From Agrobacterium salinitolerans (lineage in GTDB: Bacteria; Pseudomonadota; Alphaproteobacteria; Rhizobiales; Rhizobiaceae), in the NCBI RefSeq assembly GCF_002008225.1, contig NZ_MRDH01000020.1:1-63960 (forward strand): 63,960 nucleotides of DNA. Direction: 5' to 3'. The translations under genes were made by a program, and so were the position numbers. How positions within the stretch are numbered: position 1 is the first letter of the stretch; every line of letters starts with the position of its first letter. The notes under the pieces are model-generated. The model was not told the origin of the DNA. It made no database searches and was given only the letters and a program-made list of their open reading frames with translations. Shown one piece after another: positions 46,276-57,357 of the stretch.

Positions 46276-46588
46276 GGTGTTTTCCTCGATCTCTTGGGCA
46301 AAGACGCGTCTTCCGCAGCGCGGTCAAAACGGCCTCTGCCCTAATTTGCGGTTTTTCTAGCGCAAACCGTGAGCCCTGTCACTGTCACCTTGAGGCAAAA
46401 CAGTACGGTTCGGTACGGTACGCTTTCTCTTCAGCGTGCTATCGGGCCGCGCCTTTCATCACAAATGCGCGATTTCCGCCGCTCCACCGTTGTTTTTCCG
46501 CAGATCGCTGAAACATAACTGTGCAGCGGCCGTATTGGCTATCATAGTCGATTTATCGCCGATGCACCCGGCTTTTGTGGAGGTTCCA
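46276..46588. other. Divergent intergenic region between ilvD and msrP
   Basis: The 313 bases hold no convincing gene. At 46400-46422 the word GTACGGT/GGTACGG is repeated in tandem (CAGTACGGTTCGGTACGG followed by TACG), a pattern like a repressor operator. Open frames reaching upstream of msrP lack ribosome binding sites. Confidence 0.5.
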
Positions 46589-47530
46589 ATGCCCGCCTAT
46601 CGTCCGCCCATCATCTCGGCAAATGAAATCACGCCGAAGAATATCTACCTGTCCAGACGTGGCTTCCTCGGCACGGCGGCGGGGCTGGCGGCAATCGGGC
46701 TGGCCGGGCGTGAGGCTGTTGCCGCGCCGCTTTCCGCAAAACCCGGCGCCTACAAGCTCGATGAGAAGCTCACCCCGCTCGACGCCGTCACCAGCTATAA
46801 TAATTTCTACGAATTCGGCGTCGGAAAATCCGACCCGAAGGAAAATTCCGGCAAGTTCAAGCCGACCCCCTGGACTGTGAAGGTGGATGGCCTCGTTTCC
46901 AAACCGCAGGAATTCGGCATAGAAGAGCTGATGAAATATCCGCTGGAAGAGCGCACCTATCGCATGCGCTGTGTCGAGGGCTGGTCGATGGTCATTCCGT
47001 GGATCGGCTTCCCGCTCGCCGCCCTTCTCGACAAGGTGGAGCCGCTTGGCAGCGCGAAATACGTGTCCTTCGAGACGGTTGTGCGGCCGGAGGAAATGCC
47101 CGGCCAGAGCGGCTTGTTCCAGCCTCTTTCATGGCCCTATGTCGAGGGCCTGCGTCTCGATGAAGCGCGCCATCCGCTCACCATCCTCGCCGTTGGGCTT
47201 TATGGCGAAACCCTGCCGAACCAGAACGGCGCGCCGATCCGCCTCGTGGTCCCGTGGAAATATGGTTTCAAGGGCATCAAATCCATCGTCCGTATTTCGC
47301 TTGTCGAGAAACAGCCGGAAACGACGTGGAAAAACTCCAATGCCCGCGAATATGGCTTCTATTCCAACGTCAATCCGCATGTAGACCATCCCCGCTGGAG
47401 CCAGGCGACGGAACAACGCATCGGCGAAGGCGGCTTTTTTGGCACGCAGAACCGCCCGACCCTGATGTTCAACGGTTACGACGAGGTGGCAAGCCTCTAT
47501 GCCGGCATGGACCTGAAAGCGAATTACTGA
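46589..47530 (+). CDS. msrP: Protein-methionine-sulfoxide reductase catalytic subunit MsrP
   Basis: Periplasmic molybdoenzyme of 313 residues (formerly YedY) that repairs oxidised methionines in envelope proteins. A twin-arginine signal ([20 protein letters not shown]) is present. The molybdopterin ligand Cys lies in [15 protein letters not shown]. It is paired with msrQ, which begins two bases after the stop codon. The start at 46589 has a TGGAGG ribosome binding site and gives the usual [10 protein letters not shown] opening. Confidence 0.95.
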   Translation: MPAYRPPIISANEITPKNIYLSRRGFLGTAAGLAAIGLAGREAVAAPLSAKPGAYKLDEKLTPLDAVTSYNNFYEFGVGKSDPKENSGKFKPTPWTVKVDGLVSKPQEFGIEELMKYPLEERTYRMRCVEGWSMVIPWIGFPLAALLDKVEPLGSAKYVSFETVVRPEEMPGQSGLFQPLSWPYVEGLRLDEARHPLTILAVGLYGETLPNQNGAPIRLVVPWKYGFKGIKSIVRISLVEKQPETTWKNSNAREYGFYSNVNPHVDHPRWSQATEQRIGEGGFFGTQNRPTLMFNGYDEVASLYAGMDLKANY

Positions 47531-47532
47531 CC

Positions 47533-48186
47533 ATGGCCTTAGCGCTGCCTCTTCCCTCGCTGCCGAAGCGTTACCAACCGGCAGCCATCTGGGCGCTGTA
47601 TATCGCCGGCCTTTCTCCCGGTGTCTGGTATTTCTATCTCGCCGCAACCGGCGGCCTCGGCTTTAATCCGGTCAAGGAGTTCGAGCACCTGCTCGGCATC
47701 TGGGCGCTGCGCTTCCTGTGTATCGGCCTACTGGTGACGCCGATGCGCGATCTCTTCAACATCAACCTCATCGCCTATCGTCGCGCTCTGGGGCTGATCG
47801 CCTTTTATTATGTGCTCGCCCATTTCACCGTCTATCTGGTGCTGGATCGCGGCTTGATCCTCAGCTCCATCGCAGGCGATATCCTGAAACGCCCCTATAT
47901 CATGCTCGGCATGGCCGGCTTACTCATGCTCATTCCTCTGGCGCTCACCTCCAACCGCTGGTCGATCCGCAAACTCGGCAGCCGCTGGAACACGCTGCAC
48001 AAGCTTGTCTACCTCGTCCTCATCGTCGGCGTGCTGCATTTCGTGCTGGCGCGGAAGTCGATCACGCTGGAACCGGTGTTTTATATCACGACGATGGTGC
48101 TGCTGCTCGGGTATCGGCTGGTACGGCCGACGATCATGGCTCGGAAACGCAGCAGGAAGGCCGCTGGCAGGCCCGTGCATCAATAG
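47533..48186 (+). CDS. msrQ: Haem-binding membrane subunit MsrQ
   Basis: Inner-membrane b-type cytochrome of 217 residues (formerly YedZ) that passes electrons from the respiratory chain to MsrP. Several transmembrane helices with conserved His residues are visible (EFEHLLGIWALRFL, LAHFTVYLVLD, LHKLVYLVLIVGVLHFVLA). The start at 47533 lies just after the msrP stop; the frame extending back to 47254 is inside msrP and rejected. Confidence 0.94.
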   Translation: MALALPLPSLPKRYQPAAIWALYIAGLSPGVWYFYLAATGGLGFNPVKEFEHLLGIWALRFLCIGLLVTPMRDLFNINLIAYRRALGLIAFYYVLAHFTVYLVLDRGLILSSIAGDILKRPYIMLGMAGLLMLIPLALTSNRWSIRKLGSRWNTLHKLVYLVLIVGVLHFVLARKSITLEPVFYITTMVLLLGYRLVRPTIMARKRSRKAAGRPVHQ

Positions 48187-48233
48187 TCCAAAATTTAAGG
48201 GGGCTCATGGCGAATGGAGTTGCGTGGGGCCTG

Positions 48234-48387
48234 CCCCCCTCTGCCCTGCCGGGCATCTCCCCCTCAAGGGGGGAGATCCGCAAGACGCTCTACCGCCACT
48301 TCATCCGTGACGGTTGAGATACTAGAGACTTTGCGGTGTCTCGATCTCCCCCCTTGAGGGGGAGATGCCCGGCAGGGCAGAGGGGGG
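48234..48387. repeat. Perfect 45-bp inverted repeat with 64-bp centre
   Basis: Bases 48234-48278 and 48343-48387 are exact reverse complements. Each arm also contains a smaller hairpin (ATCTCCCCCTCAAGGGGGGA). The pattern of tracts CCCCCCTCTGCCCTGCC and GGGCATCTCCCC looks like a dispersed intergenic repeat of Rhizobiales, distinct from the RIME copies in this window. Confidence 0.9.
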
Positions 48388-48424
48388 TCAGCCGCACGCA
48401 CCGCCCTCAATGCAAAAAACCGCA

Positions 48425-48457
48425 AAACAAAAAAAGCCGGGCGATCTCTCGCCCGGC
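48425..48457 (-). terminator. Terminator of the S10-spc-alpha ribosomal operon
   Basis: A 9-bp stem (GCCGGGCGA / TCGCCCGGC) with a TCTC loop is followed on the minus strand by TTTTTTTG, 34 nt beyond the rplQ stop codon. A T5 run on the other side means it could also stop plus-strand transcripts from msrQ. Confidence 0.9.
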
Positions 48458-48491
48458 TTTTTAACTCGCGACGCCGGAAAGGCGTCAGATA

Positions 48492-48917
48492 TTATGCAGC
48501 TTCGGCAGCAGCAGCTTCTGCAGCAACGCGAGCCTTGTCGGCTGCGCCCTTGGCGTCAACGTCGCGCTCGACGAATTCGATGACGGCGAGAGCGGCATTG
48601 TCGCCCTGGCGGAAGCCGGCTTTCATGATACGCAGGTAGCCGCCATTGCGGTTTGCGTAGCGAGCTGCGATCGCGTCGAACAGCTTGCGAACAGCGTCCT
48701 GATCCTTGATCTGCGAGATCGCCTGACGACGAGCGTGCAGGTCGCCCCGCTTGCCGAGGGTGACGAGCTTCTCAACGATCGGGCGAATTTCCTTCGCCTT
48801 CGGAAGCGTGGTGACGATCTGCTCATGGGTGATGAGCGAAGCAGCCATGTTGGCAAACATTGCCTTGCGGTGGCTGGCGGTTCTATTGAGCTTGCGGCCT
48901 GAATTACCGTGGCGCAT
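48492..48917 (-). CDS. rplQ: 50S ribosomal protein L17
   Basis: Large-subunit protein of 141 residues near the peptide exit tunnel. [20 protein letters not shown] and [20 protein letters not shown] are canonical. An Ala-rich C-terminal tail ([17 protein letters not shown]) extends the core. It is the last gene of the long ribosomal cluster, directly upstream of the terminator. Confidence 0.97.
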   Translation of the reverse strand: MRHGNSGRKLNRTASHRKAMFANMAASLITHEQIVTTLPKAKEIRPIVEKLVTLGKRGDLHARRQAISQIKDQDAVRKLFDAIAARYANRNGGYLRIMKAGFRQGDNAALAVIEFVERDVDAKGAADKARVAAEAAAAEAA

Positions 48918-49035
48918 TGCTATTCTCCTTCTACGCAGGTTCCTTCTCTAAGGCCTGCCGTTTCCTGGCACATGCAGATGACTTATCTGCTGTTTGACGG
49001 GGAAAGGCAGTCTTTGAGGTCTGCCTTCTTGTTTG

Positions 49036-50046
49036 TTAGTACTGGTCTTCGTAACGCTTTGCGAGATCTTCGATGTTCTCAGGCGGCCATGCCGGCACTT
49101 CCATACCGAGGTGCAGACCCATGGAAGCGAGAACTTCCTTGATTTCGTTCAGCGACTTGCGACCAAAGTTCGGCGTGCGAAGCATTTCGGCTTCGGTCTT
49201 CTGGATCAGGTCGCCGATATAAACGATGTTGTCGTTCTTCAGGCAGTTTGCCGAACGAACCGACAGCTCGAGCTCGTCGACCTTCTTGAGAAGCGCCGGG
49301 TTGAACGCAAGTTCGGTAACCGATTCTTCTTCTGCTTCCTTCTGCGGCTCGTCAAAGTTGACGAAGACGCCCAGCTGGTCCTGAAGAATGCGAGCGGCGA
49401 AGGCAACGGCGTCTTCGCCGGAAACCGAACCGTTGGTCTCGATCGTCATGATCAGCTTGTCGTAGTCGAGAACCTGGCCTTCACGGGTGTTTTCCACCTT
49501 GTAGGACACTTTCTTGACCGGAGAATAGAGGCTGTCCACCGGAATGAGGCCGATAGGGGCATCTTCCGCACGGTTGCGCTCAGCCGGTACGTAACCCTTG
49601 CCGTTGTTGACGGTGAATTCCATGCGGATTTCAGCGCCATCGTCCAGCGTGCAGATCACGTGGTCGGGGTTCAGGATTTCGATGTCGCCAACCGTCTGGA
49701 TGTCACCAGCGGTTACGGCACCCGGACCCTGCTTGCGCACGACCATGCGCTTGGAATCATCGCCGTCCATCTTGATGGCGATTTCCTTGATGTTGAGCAC
49801 GATATCCGTCACATCTTCCCGAACGCCGGGGATGGAGGAGAATTCGTGCAGGACACCGTCGATCTGCACGGCCGTTACAGCGGCGCCACGCAGAGAAGAC
49901 AACAGAACGCGACGCAGCGCGTTGCCGAGGGTAAGACCGAAACCACGCTCCAGCGGCTCGGCAACCAGCGTTGCCTTGGTGCGGCTGGACGAGGTGAACT
50001 CGACCTTGTTCGGCTTGATAAGTTCCTGCCAGTTCTTCTGAATCAT
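49036..50046 (-). CDS. rpoA: DNA-directed RNA polymerase subunit alpha
   Basis: RNA polymerase alpha, 336 residues. The N-terminal assembly domain contains [19 protein letters not shown] and the linker is acidic ([11 protein letters not shown]). The C-terminal DNA- and activator-binding domain reads [20 protein letters not shown] and [20 protein letters not shown]. It lies between rpsK and rplQ, the conserved alpha-operon order. Confidence 0.98.
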   Translation of the reverse strand: MIQKNWQELIKPNKVEFTSSSRTKATLVAEPLERGFGLTLGNALRRVLLSSLRGAAVTAVQIDGVLHEFSSIPGVREDVTDIVLNIKEIAIKMDGDDSKRMVVRKQGPGAVTAGDIQTVGDIEILNPDHVICTLDDGAEIRMEFTVNNGKGYVPAERNRAEDAPIGLIPVDSLYSPVKKVSYKVENTREGQVLDYDKLIMTIETNGSVSGEDAVAFAARILQDQLGVFVNFDEPQKEAEEESVTELAFNPALLKKVDELELSVRSANCLKNDNIVYIGDLIQKTEAEMLRTPNFGRKSLNEIKEVLASMGLHLGMEVPAWPPENIEDLAKRYEDQY

Positions 50047-50241
50047 CTTTAAACCTTCCGTTCGCCGCCACCATCCAATCGTGACGGACCGAGCATGAAA
50101 ACACCGAGAGGAACCAAATTCAGGGGTTCATCGGTGGGTTCTTGAGCGCAAGTCCGTCGATCGAAATCGACGCGCACACGCCAGATACACGAAAATTCCG
50201 CCAGACCGAAGGAAAGGCGGAATTTCCGAACCACGGTCGCG

Positions 50242-50631
50242 TCAGACGCGGCGCTTCTTGCGCGGACGGCAACCGTTGTGCGGGATCGGCGTCACGTCGC
50301 GAATGGAGGTGATCATGAAACCGGCAGCCTGCAGAGCGCGAAGTGCCGATTCACGGCCGGAACCCGGACCGCAAACTTCAACTTCAAGCGACTTCATGCC
50401 GTGTTCCTGAGCCTTCTTCGCGCAATCTTCAGCAGCGATCTGGGCAGCGAACGGGGTCGACTTGCGCGAACCCTTGAAACCCTTGGCACCAGCGGACGAC
50501 CAGGCAATAGCATTGCCCTGTGCGTCGGTGATGGTGATCATCGTGTTGTTGAAGGTCGAGTTGACGTGCGCGACGCCAGACGTGATATTTTTGCGTTCGC
50601 GACGACGGACGCGTGCGGCTTCCTTGGCCAT
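50242..50631 (-). CDS. rpsK: 30S ribosomal protein S11
   Basis: Small-subunit platform protein of 129 residues. [40 protein letters not shown] and the C-terminal [15 protein letters not shown] are diagnostic. It is followed by a 195-nt gap before rpoA. Confidence 0.97.
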   Translation of the reverse strand: MAKEAARVRRRERKNITSGVAHVNSTFNNTMITITDAQGNAIAWSSAGAKGFKGSRKSTPFAAQIAAEDCAKKAQEHGMKSLEVEVCGPGSGRESALRALQAAGFMITSIRDVTPIPHNGCRPRKKRRV

Positions 50632-50768
50632 TTTATACCTTTCATTGATCTCTTCACCGCCGTAACACCAGCGGCTACACCGGCGATCAGCCCTTCTGGA
50701 GCCTTACGCCAAACTCAGAAAGGCTGGCGCGGACTGCACCAGCCTCCCCTTTCCGGAGAACCGGAAAA

Positions 50769-51137
50769 TTACTTCTTCTTACCAGCGATAGCCTTCGCCG
50801 GACCCTTGCGGGTGCGGGCGTTGGTGTGCGTGCGCTGACCGCGGACCGGAAGGCCACGACGGTGACGCAGGCCGCGGTAGCAACCGAGGTCCATCAGACG
50901 CTTGATGTTCATCGAGGTCTCACGACGCAGGTCGCCTTCGACCTGGTAGTCGCGGTCGATGGCTTCACGGATCTGAAGAACTTCAGCATCCGTCAGCTGA
51001 TGAACGCGCTTCTCAGCCGGAAGACCGACCTTGTCCATGATTTCCTGCGCGAATTTCGGACCGATCCCGTGAATGTAGGTCAGCGCAATAACAACGCGCT
51101 TCGCAGTCGGGATGTTGACGCCAGCGATACGTGCCAC
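50769..51137 (-). CDS. rpsM: 30S ribosomal protein S13
   Basis: Small-subunit head protein of 122 residues that contacts the P-site tRNA and 50S bridge. [20 protein letters not shown] and the basic tail [17 protein letters not shown] are typical. The start is a GTG at 51137 behind GGAGAAGAGAC; an in-frame ATG at 51185 would add 16 non-homologous residues. Confidence 0.96.
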   Translation of the reverse strand: MARIAGVNIPTAKRVVIALTYIHGIGPKFAQEIMDKVGLPAEKRVHQLTDAEVLQIREAIDRDYQVEGDLRRETSMNIKRLMDLGCYRGLRHRRGLPVRGQRTHTNARTRKGPAKAIAGKKK

Positions 51138-51439
51138 GTCTCTTCTCCTTGGTTCCAGTTGCCATCCGGCAAGTGGTGATTCCATTTGAGCGGCCGAAAG
51201 ACCGCCAGTTCAAATTGGTGTCCGTGACAAGTCAAAACGACTGAACCCGGATCTCCCTTCCCTAAGGGAAATCCGCGCCAGTCGCTTGGGATGTCGCGAG
51301 TTGGCGCGGTGTTTAACGGAATCAGCGCAAAAAAGCAACCGGCTCCGCCAAGATTCTTTTACGATCCAGAGGATCAGCCGCCTTTCGGAAATGGAAGATG
51401 GGCAAGAACGTAACGGCCCTTACCCATTCATTCTCTCGA
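51138..51439. other. Intercistronic region between adk and rpsM
   Basis: The 302 bases contain no gene. A hairpin-prone patch on the minus strand (GGATTTCCCTTAGGG with GGGAGATCC, about 51245-51275) may be an mRNA leader structure, but it lacks a T tract. Confidence 0.4.
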
Positions 51440-52030
51440 TCAGGCAGAGGCTTTCTCGAGAACGCGCTCGATGGCCTCAGTGACGGCATCGACATCAGCC
51501 ATGCCATCCAGCGCCACAAGCTCGCCCTGCTCGCTGTAATAGGCAGACAGCGGCGCGGTCTTCTCGCGATATTCCGTAAGACGCTTGCGGAAAGCTTCCG
51601 GATTGTCATCCGAACGGACAGTGCCGCCAGCCGCGATGGTCTCAGCGACGCGGTTTTCGATTCGGCGAATCAACGCCTCTTCGTCCACCTTGAGTTCGAT
51701 GACGGCGTCGAGAACCAGGTTCTTCTTGCGCATGTTGTCGGCAAGAGCCTTGGCCTGCGGAACGGTGCGCGGATAACCGTCGAGAATGAAACCCTTGGCA
51801 CAGTCCGGTGCTTCGATGCGCTCGGAAACGATCTGATTGACGATATCGTCGGATACCAGCCCGCCGGCATCCATGACGGCCTTGGCGCGCTTGCCGATTT
51901 CGGTGCCCGCGCTGACCGCAGCGCGCAGCATGTCACCGGTGGAAAGCTGCGGGATCCCGTACTTGTCCGTCAGCCGCTTGGCCTGGGTTCCCTTGCCCGC
52001 ACCCGGCGGACCCAAAAATATCAGTCTCAT
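51440..52030 (-). CDS. adk: Adenylate kinase
   Basis: Interconverts AMP and ATP with ADP. The 196-residue protein opens [20 protein letters not shown] with the P-loop; the AMP-binding segments are [13 protein letters not shown] and [13 protein letters not shown]. The LID is the short form without zinc cysteines, typical of alphaproteobacteria. It overlaps the end of secY by four bases, keeping the conserved secY-adk pairing. Confidence 0.97.
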   Translation of the reverse strand: MRLIFLGPPGAGKGTQAKRLTDKYGIPQLSTGDMLRAAVSAGTEIGKRAKAVMDAGGLVSDDIVNQIVSERIEAPDCAKGFILDGYPRTVPQAKALADNMRKKNLVLDAVIELKVDEEALIRRIENRVAETIAAGGTVRSDDNPEAFRKRLTEYREKTAPLSAYYSEQGELVALDGMADVDAVTEAIERVLEKASA

Positions 52031-53367
52031 CGTCCCCTCTTTCCTCCACGCAACTTCGACTTCTTGATCAGGCCTTCATACTGCTGGGCGATCAGGTGAC
52101 CCTGAATCTGCGCAACCGTATCCAGAGTTACACTGACAACGATCAAAAGCGAAGTACCACCAAGGGCTAATGGAATGCCCGTCCGTGCGATAAGTGTCTC
52201 AGGAAGGATACACACGAAGACCAGATAAATCGCGCCGACCACCGTGATGCGGGTCAGGACGTAATCAATGTACTCCGCGGTGCGCTCGCCCGGACGGATG
52301 CCCGGAATGAAGCCGCCATGCTTCTTGAGGTTATCTGCGGTGTCCTTCGGATTGAAGACGATCGCCGTATAGAAAAACGCGAAGAACGCGATCAGCAGGC
52401 CGTAGAGCGCCATGAACAACGGCTGTCCGTGCTGCAGCGACGCAATGATCGACGTCGCCCAGCCCGGCAGGTTGGTGTTTCCGGCAAAACCCGCAGCCGT
52501 TGCCGGCAAAAGCAGCAGCGACGATGCGAAGATCGCGGGAATGACGCCGGCGGTGTTGAGCTTCAGCGGCAAATGCGAGGTATCGCCCTGGAACATACGG
52601 TTGCCGACCTGGCGCTTCGGATATTGGATCAACAGGCGGCGCTGCGCGCGCTCCACGAAGACGATAAGCGCGATGACGCCGATAGCGATGATGACGACCA
52701 TCAGAATGAGAGGGGTCGACAGCGCGCCGGTGCGGCCAAGTTCCAGCGTGCCGGCCAGCGCCTTGGGCAGGCCCGCGGCAATGCCCGCGAAGATGATCAG
52801 CGAAATACCGTTACCGATACCGCGCGAGGTGATCTGTTCGCCGAGCCACATGAGGAACATCGTACCACCGAGCAGCGTGATGACGGTGGAGATGCGGAAG
52901 AACATGCCCGGATCCACCACGAGACCGTTGCCGCTTTCAAGCCCGACCGCAATACCATAGGCCTGCAGCGTGCCGAGCAGCACCGTACCGTAGCGCGTGT
53001 ACTGGTTGATGATCTTGCGGCCGGCTTCGCCTTCCTTCTTCAACGCTTCGAGCGAGGGCACGACCGAGGTCATGAGCTGCACGATGATCGAAGCGGAGAT
53101 GTAAGGCATGATGCCGAGGGCGAAAATCGCCATGCGCTCGACAGCGCCACCCGCAAACATGTTGAAAAGACCAAGAATACCGTTGGCCTGACCGCGGAAG
53201 GCCTGCGCATAGGCTTCGGGGTTCAGGCCCGGAAGCGGAATATGGGTGCCGAGACGGTAGACGAGAAGTGCGGCAAGAGTAAACCAGAGACGCTTTTTCA
53301 GATCCTCCGCCTTAGCGAAGGTCGAAAAATTCAGGTTCGAAGCCAGTTGTTCCGCTGCTGAAGCCAT
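52027..53367 (-). CDS. secY: Protein translocase subunit SecY
   Basis: Channel-forming membrane protein of 446 residues with ten predicted helices. [40 protein letters not shown] and [20 protein letters not shown] are conserved SecY regions, and the C-terminal loop reads [17 protein letters not shown]. The start at 53367 follows GGAG. It inserts ribosomal-operon-encoded expression into the export pathway with SecE and SecG encoded elsewhere. Confidence 0.98.
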   Translation of the reverse strand: MASAAEQLASNLNFSTFAKAEDLKKRLWFTLAALLVYRLGTHIPLPGLNPEAYAQAFRGQANGILGLFNMFAGGAVERMAIFALGIMPYISASIIVQLMTSVVPSLEALKKEGEAGRKIINQYTRYGTVLLGTLQAYGIAVGLESGNGLVVDPGMFFRISTVITLLGGTMFLMWLGEQITSRGIGNGISLIIFAGIAAGLPKALAGTLELGRTGALSTPLILMVVIIAIGVIALIVFVERAQRRLLIQYPKRQVGNRMFQGDTSHLPLKLNTAGVIPAIFASSLLLLPATAAGFAGNTNLPGWATSIIASLQHGQPLFMALYGLLIAFFAFFYTAIVFNPKDTADNLKKHGGFIPGIRPGERTAEYIDYVLTRITVVGAIYLVFVCILPETLIARTGIPLALGGTSLLIVVSVTLDTVAQIQGHLIAQQYEGLIKKSKLRGGKRGR

Positions 53368-53697
53368 AAATTTCTCCGAATGACCCTTGCCAGCCAGCAA
53401 CACCGGCCAATGCGGAAAGGTCTAAAAGATACTGGTCAAAACCGGGCTTCGGACGAATGCAGCTCTTGGCCGCCATCATGCCTCACCCTGTTTTTTATGT
53501 CCTATCCCCTCCCCTACGGAAGTTCAAGAACTGTGAGGCTCTCCCTGCGGCACTTTCTGCCGCAAGCGGGGCCAAGAAAGCACACCGCGAAGAGATTGCC
53601 CTGATGCTCTATAAATCGATTTAGATCGAAAGCAACAGTGGCCAGGGAGCGCAAACGCCCGGAGCGACATGCGCACCGGGCGTCTGAAGTTTATATA
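53368..53697. other. Intercistronic region between rplO and secY
   Basis: The 330 bases contain no gene. On the minus strand a GC hairpin (ACGCCCGG / CCGGGCGT, near 53654-53685) right after rplO lacks a strong T tract, so it is more likely an RNA-processing or attenuation element than a full terminator. A weak promoter-like TTGAAC-N17-TAGGAC precedes secY. Confidence 0.45.
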
Positions 53698-54177
53698 TTA
53701 CTCGGCGGCTTCCGCTGCAACAGCGAGAAGCTTGATCGAGCCGCCAGCCTTTTCGATCTTTTCGATCGCAGGCTTGGAAGCGCCGGCAACTTCGAAAGCG
53801 ACCTTTGCCTTCAGCTCGCCGTCGGCGAGAATGCGTACGCCGTCCTTGGCGCGGCGGATAACGCCAGCAGCCTTGAGAGCAGCGGCATCGATCGTTGCGG
53901 AAGCGTCAAGCTTCTTGGCGTCGATGGCGGTCTGAATGCGGCCGAGCGACACAACAGCATATTCGGAACCGAAAATGTTGTTAAAGCCGCGCTTCGGCAG
54001 ACGACGGTAGATGGGCATCTGACCGCCTTCGAAGCCGTTGATCGCGACGCCCGAACGAGCCTTCTGACCCTTCACACCGCGACCACCGGTCTTGCCCTTG
54101 CCGGAACCGATACCGCGACCTACGCGGATACGATCCTTGGAGGCGCCTTCGTTGTCTCTGATTTCATTGAGTTTCAT
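53698..54177 (-). CDS. rplO: 50S ribosomal protein L15
   Basis: Large-subunit protein of 159 residues. The start [20 protein letters not shown] and the Gly-rich [20 protein letters not shown] are typical, with [18 protein letters not shown] in the middle. It is last of the tightly packed spc gene block before a longer gap to secY. Confidence 0.97.
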   Translation of the reverse strand: MKLNEIRDNEGASKDRIRVGRGIGSGKGKTGGRGVKGQKARSGVAINGFEGGQMPIYRRLPKRGFNNIFGSEYAVVSLGRIQTAIDAKKLDASATIDAAALKAAGVIRRAKDGVRILADGELKAKVAFEVAGASKPAIEKIEKAGGSIKLLAVAAEAAE

Positions 54178-54193
54178 GATAGGTTACTCCGTC

Positions 54194-54400
54194 TCACTTC
54201 TCGTCAACGACGCGAACGAGATGCTGGACCGCACGGATCATGCCGCGAACCGCAGGAGTGTCTTCCAGGGTGCGCTGACGATGCATCTTGTTGAGACCCA
54301 GACCGACCAGCGTCTGACGCTGGATTGCCGGGCGGCGAATAGGGCTGCCGATCTGTTCGACCGTAACAGTCTTCTTGGCTTCAGTAGTCTTCTTGGCCAT
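54194..54400 (-). CDS. rpmD: 50S ribosomal protein L30
   Basis: Small large-subunit protein of 68 residues. [20 protein letters not shown] and [20 protein letters not shown] are family hallmarks. A short Lys/Thr-rich N-terminal extension ([11 protein letters not shown]) is present. It is packed between rpsE and rplO. Confidence 0.96.
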   Translation of the reverse strand: MAKKTTEAKKTVTVEQIGSPIRRPAIQRQTLVGLGLNKMHRQRTLEDTPAVRGMIRAVQHLVRVVDEK

Positions 54401-54411
54401 GATCCAGCTCC

Positions 54412-54981
54412 TTATTCTTCAGAAGCGTTGCCGGAAGCGGCACGGCGAGCCTGAAGGGTCGCATACTTCAGACCGCGCTGTGCAGCGATGTCCTTCGGAT
54501 GAACCTGATGCTTCAGAGCGTCGAACGTAGCGCGAACCATGTTGTACGGGTTCGACGAACCGGTCGACTTTGCAACAACGTCATGAACGCCGAGCGTTTC
54601 GAAAACGGCGCGCATCGGACCACCGGCGATGATACCGGTACCGGCCTTGGCCGAACGCAGCAGAACCTTGCCTGCGCCGTGACGGCCATTGACGTCGTGA
54701 TGCAGCGTGCGGCCATCGCGCAGCGGAACGAAGATCAGATCGCGCTTTGCGCTTTCCGTTGCCTTGCGGATCGCTTCCGGAACTTCACGAGCCTTGCCGT
54801 GACCAAAGCCAACGCGGCCCTTCTGGTCGCCAACGACGACGAGAGCGGCGAAGCCGAAGCGACGGCCACCCTTAACAACCTTTGCAACGCGGTTGATCGC
54901 GACCAGCTTGTCGACGAATTCGCTATCGCGCTCTTCACGGTTCTGGCGGTCGTCGCGAGAACCTCTTTTTTCCTGTGCCAT
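54412..54981 (-). CDS. rpsE: 30S ribosomal protein S5
   Basis: Small-subunit protein of 189 residues involved in decoding fidelity. [20 protein letters not shown] and [20 protein letters not shown] are diagnostic, followed by the C-terminal S5 domain ([18 protein letters not shown]). The C-terminal tail is slightly Ala-rich. Confidence 0.97.
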   Translation of the reverse strand: MAQEKRGSRDDRQNREERDSEFVDKLVAINRVAKVVKGGRRFGFAALVVVGDQKGRVGFGHGKAREVPEAIRKATESAKRDLIFVPLRDGRTLHHDVNGRHGAGKVLLRSAKAGTGIIAGGPMRAVFETLGVHDVVAKSTGSSNPYNMVRATFDALKHQVHPKDIAAQRGLKYATLQARRAASGNASEE

Positions 54982-55100
54982 TGTCCTTGTCCTTTTTCTT
55001 TTACGGGTGGAACGGCAAACGAAAAGACCAGCGCCCTCGAGAACGAGATCCGCATGGTCCGGTGAAATTCCGCCCGGATCGATGCCCGGGCGGAAAAAAC

Positions 55101-55463
55101 TTAGAAGTTCAGACCGCCTTCGCGGGCAGCTTCAGCCACGGCCTTGATGCGGCCATGATAGATGAACGCGCCACGGTCGAATACGACATCCTTGACGCCG
55201 GCCTTGACGCCACGCTCGGCAACCAGCTTGCCGACAACAGCCGCTGCTGCAACGTCGGCGCCGGTCTTGAGCGAACCGCGCAGATCGGCTTCGAGCGTGG
55301 AGGCAGACGCAAGCGTCTTGCCAGCAACGTCATCGATGATCTGGGCATAGATGTTCTTCGACGAGCGATGAACCGACAGGCGCGGACGGCCGTTGGCAAC
55401 CGCCTTGATCTGGCGGCGCACACGGCTCGCGCGACGTGCAAGTGCTTCTTTCCTGCTAGCCAT
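55101..55463 (-). CDS. rplR: 50S ribosomal protein L18
   Basis: 5S-rRNA-binding large-subunit protein of 120 residues. [20 protein letters not shown] and [25 protein letters not shown] at the C-terminus are conserved. A 119-nt gap separates it from rpsE. Confidence 0.97.
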   Translation of the reverse strand: MASRKEALARRASRVRRQIKAVANGRPRLSVHRSSKNIYAQIIDDVAGKTLASASTLEADLRGSLKTGADVAAAAVVGKLVAERGVKAGVKDVVFDRGAFIYHGRIKAVAEAAREGGLNF

Positions 55464-55475
55464 TTCGCGTGATCC

Positions 55476-56009
55476 TTACTTCTTCTTGCCTTCTTTGCGG
55501 ACAATACGCTCTTCAGCGTACTTCACGCCCTTGCCCTTGTAGGGCTCGGGACCGCGGTATTCACGGATTTCCGCGGCTACCTGGCCAACCTGCTGCTTGT
55601 TGATGCCGGAAACGATGATTTCCGTCGGCTTCGGAACGGCAATGGTGATGCCGACCGGAGGCTCGTAAACAACGTCATGGGAAAAGCCGAGAGCCAGCTG
55701 CAGGTTCTTGCCCTGCATGGCGGCACGGTAACCAACGCCGTTGATTTCGAGCTTGCGCTCATAGCCGTCCTTAACACCCTTGAAGATGTTCTCGATCATC
55801 GTGCGGGACATGCCCCACTTCGAACGAGCTTCCTTGGTGCCGTTAGCCGGCGTTACGGAAACGCCGTTATCTTCGAGCTTCAGCTGAATGTCGTCGTTAG
55901 CGACGAAAAACAGTTCACCCTTCGGGCCCTTAGCAGTAACCTTCTGGCCGTCGACATTGGCCGTCACACCTGCTGGAACCGGAACGGGCTTTTTACCGAT
56001 ACGAGACAT
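55476..56009 (-). CDS. rplF: 50S ribosomal protein L6
   Basis: Large-subunit protein of 177 residues near the factor-binding site. It starts [20 protein letters not shown] and ends with the conserved [20 protein letters not shown] followed by [14 protein letters not shown]. Two L6 repeats are visible. Confidence 0.97.
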   Translation of the reverse strand: MSRIGKKPVPVPAGVTANVDGQKVTAKGPKGELFFVANDDIQLKLEDNGVSVTPANGTKEARSKWGMSRTMIENIFKGVKDGYERKLEINGVGYRAAMQGKNLQLALGFSHDVVYEPPVGITIAVPKPTEIIVSGINKQQVGQVAAEIREYRGPEPYKGKGVKYAEERIVRKEGKKK

Positions 56010-56052
56010 TATTCAATCCTGTCTGTTCGTTATGGAGATCCTTGCTCGGGTC

Positions 56053-56451
56053 TTAGAAGACCGAGCAAAGAACCTCGCCACCAACGTTCTGTTCGCGAGC
56101 CTGGTGATCGGCCATCACGCCCTTCGGGGTCGAAAGGATGGTGATGCCGAGGCCGTTCGCGACCTGCGGAATGGACTTTACCGAGACATAAACCCGGCGG
56201 CCCGGCTTGGAAACGCGGCCGATCTCACGGATCACCGACGCACCTTCGTAGTACTTCAGCTCGATGGTGAACTCGGACTTGCCGTTTTCAAAATCGACCT
56301 TGGAATAACCGCGAATGTAGCCTTCAGACTGCAGCACGTCGAGAACGCGTGCGCGCAGGCTGGAAGCAGGCGTGCTTACCGAAGACTTACGGCGAGCAGC
56401 ACCATTGCGGATGCGGGTGAGCATATCACCCAAAGGATCAGTCATGGTCAT
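56053..56451 (-). CDS. rpsH: 30S ribosomal protein S8
   Basis: Small-subunit protein of 132 residues that binds 16S rRNA and in E. coli acts as translational repressor of the spc genes. [20 protein letters not shown] and [20 protein letters not shown] are diagnostic. Confidence 0.97.
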   Translation of the reverse strand: MTMTDPLGDMLTRIRNGAARRKSSVSTPASSLRARVLDVLQSEGYIRGYSKVDFENGKSEFTIELKYYEGASVIREIGRVSKPGRRVYVSVKSIPQVANGLGITILSTPKGVMADHQAREQNVGGEVLCSVF

Positions 56452-56463
56452 GTGCCCGTCTCC

Positions 56464-56769
56464 TTACCAGCTCGACTTGACAATGCCCGGCACCTTGCCG
56501 GAATTGCCCAGCTCACGAAGCGCGATACGCGACATCTTGAGCTTGCGATAGAACGCGCGCGGACGGCCCGTTACTTCGCAGCGGTTGCGGATACGCGTCT
56601 TCGAGCCGTCACGCGGCAGCGAAGCGAGCTTCAGAGTGGCCTTGAACCGGTCTTCGATCGGAAGGGACTGGTTCATCACGATCGCCTTGAGAGCAGCGCG
56701 CTTGGCAGCCTGCTGGGCGACCGACTTGCGGCGGCGCTTGTTCTTTTCAACTGCGCTTGTTTTCGCCAT
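56464..56769 (-). CDS. rpsN: 30S ribosomal protein S14 (zinc-independent form)
   Basis: Small-subunit head protein of 101 residues. It is the long form lacking zinc-binding CxxC pairs, as in most proteobacteria. [20 protein letters not shown] and [20 protein letters not shown] are conserved. Confidence 0.97.
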   Translation of the reverse strand: MAKTSAVEKNKRRRKSVAQQAAKRAALKAIVMNQSLPIEDRFKATLKLASLPRDGSKTRIRNRCEVTGRPRAFYRKLKMSRIALRELGNSGKVPGIVKSSW

Positions 56770-56802
56770 ATCGGAGTTCCTTTTCTACGCTCGTCGTTAC
56801 GG

Positions 56803-57357
56803 TTAGTGACGGAACGGGAAGTTGAACTCTGTCAGCAGAGCCCGAGCTTCGTCGTCCGACGTCGCCGTCGTGCAAACGATGATGTCCATGCCCCACATCT
56901 GATCAACTTTATCGTAGTTGATCTCAGGGAACACAATGTGTTCCTTGATGCCCATGGCGAAGTTGCCACGGCCGTCAAAGCTCTTCGGGTTCAGACCCCG
57001 GAAGTCGCGAACGCGCGGCAGCGCGATGTTGACCAGACGATCAAGGAATTCGTACATGCGGGCGCCACGAAGGGTAACCTTCGCACCGATCGGCATGCCT
57101 TCGCGAACCTTGAAACCAGCGATCGAGTTGCGAGCGCGGGTAACGACCGGCTTCTGGCCGGCAATCGCAGCCAGATCACCGGCAGCGATCGTGGGCTTCT
57201 TGGAATCGGCAGTCGCTTCGCCAACGCCCATGTTGATCACGATCTTTTCAAGCTTCGGGATCATCATGACGTTTGCGTAGGAGAACTTCTCCTGCATGGC
57301 GCCACGGATACGGGAAACGTATTCCGTCTTGAGACGCGGCTCGTACTTATCATCCAT
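56803..57357 (-). CDS. rplE: 50S ribosomal protein L5
   Basis: 5S-rRNA-binding large-subunit protein of 184 residues. [18 protein letters not shown] and [20 protein letters not shown] are diagnostic. The first codons overlap the last eight bases of rplX, indicating coupled translation. Confidence 0.97.
   Translation of the reverse strand: MDDKYEPRLKTEYVSRIRGAMQEKFSYANVMMIPKLEKIVINMGVGEATADSKKPTIAAGDLAAIAGQKPVVTRARNSIAGFKVREGMPIGAKVTLRGARMYEFLDRLVNIALPRVRDFRGLNPKSFDGRGNFAMGIKEHIVFPEINYDKVDQMWGMDIIVCTTATSDDEARALLTEFNFPFRH

Larger units (their letters stand above)
48187..48491. other. Convergent intergenic region with large inverted repeat and operon terminator
   Basis: The 305 bases between msrQ and rplQ contain no gene. 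They hold a perfect 45-bp inverted repeat and the terminator of the ribosomal operon, both listed separately. Confidence 0.7.
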
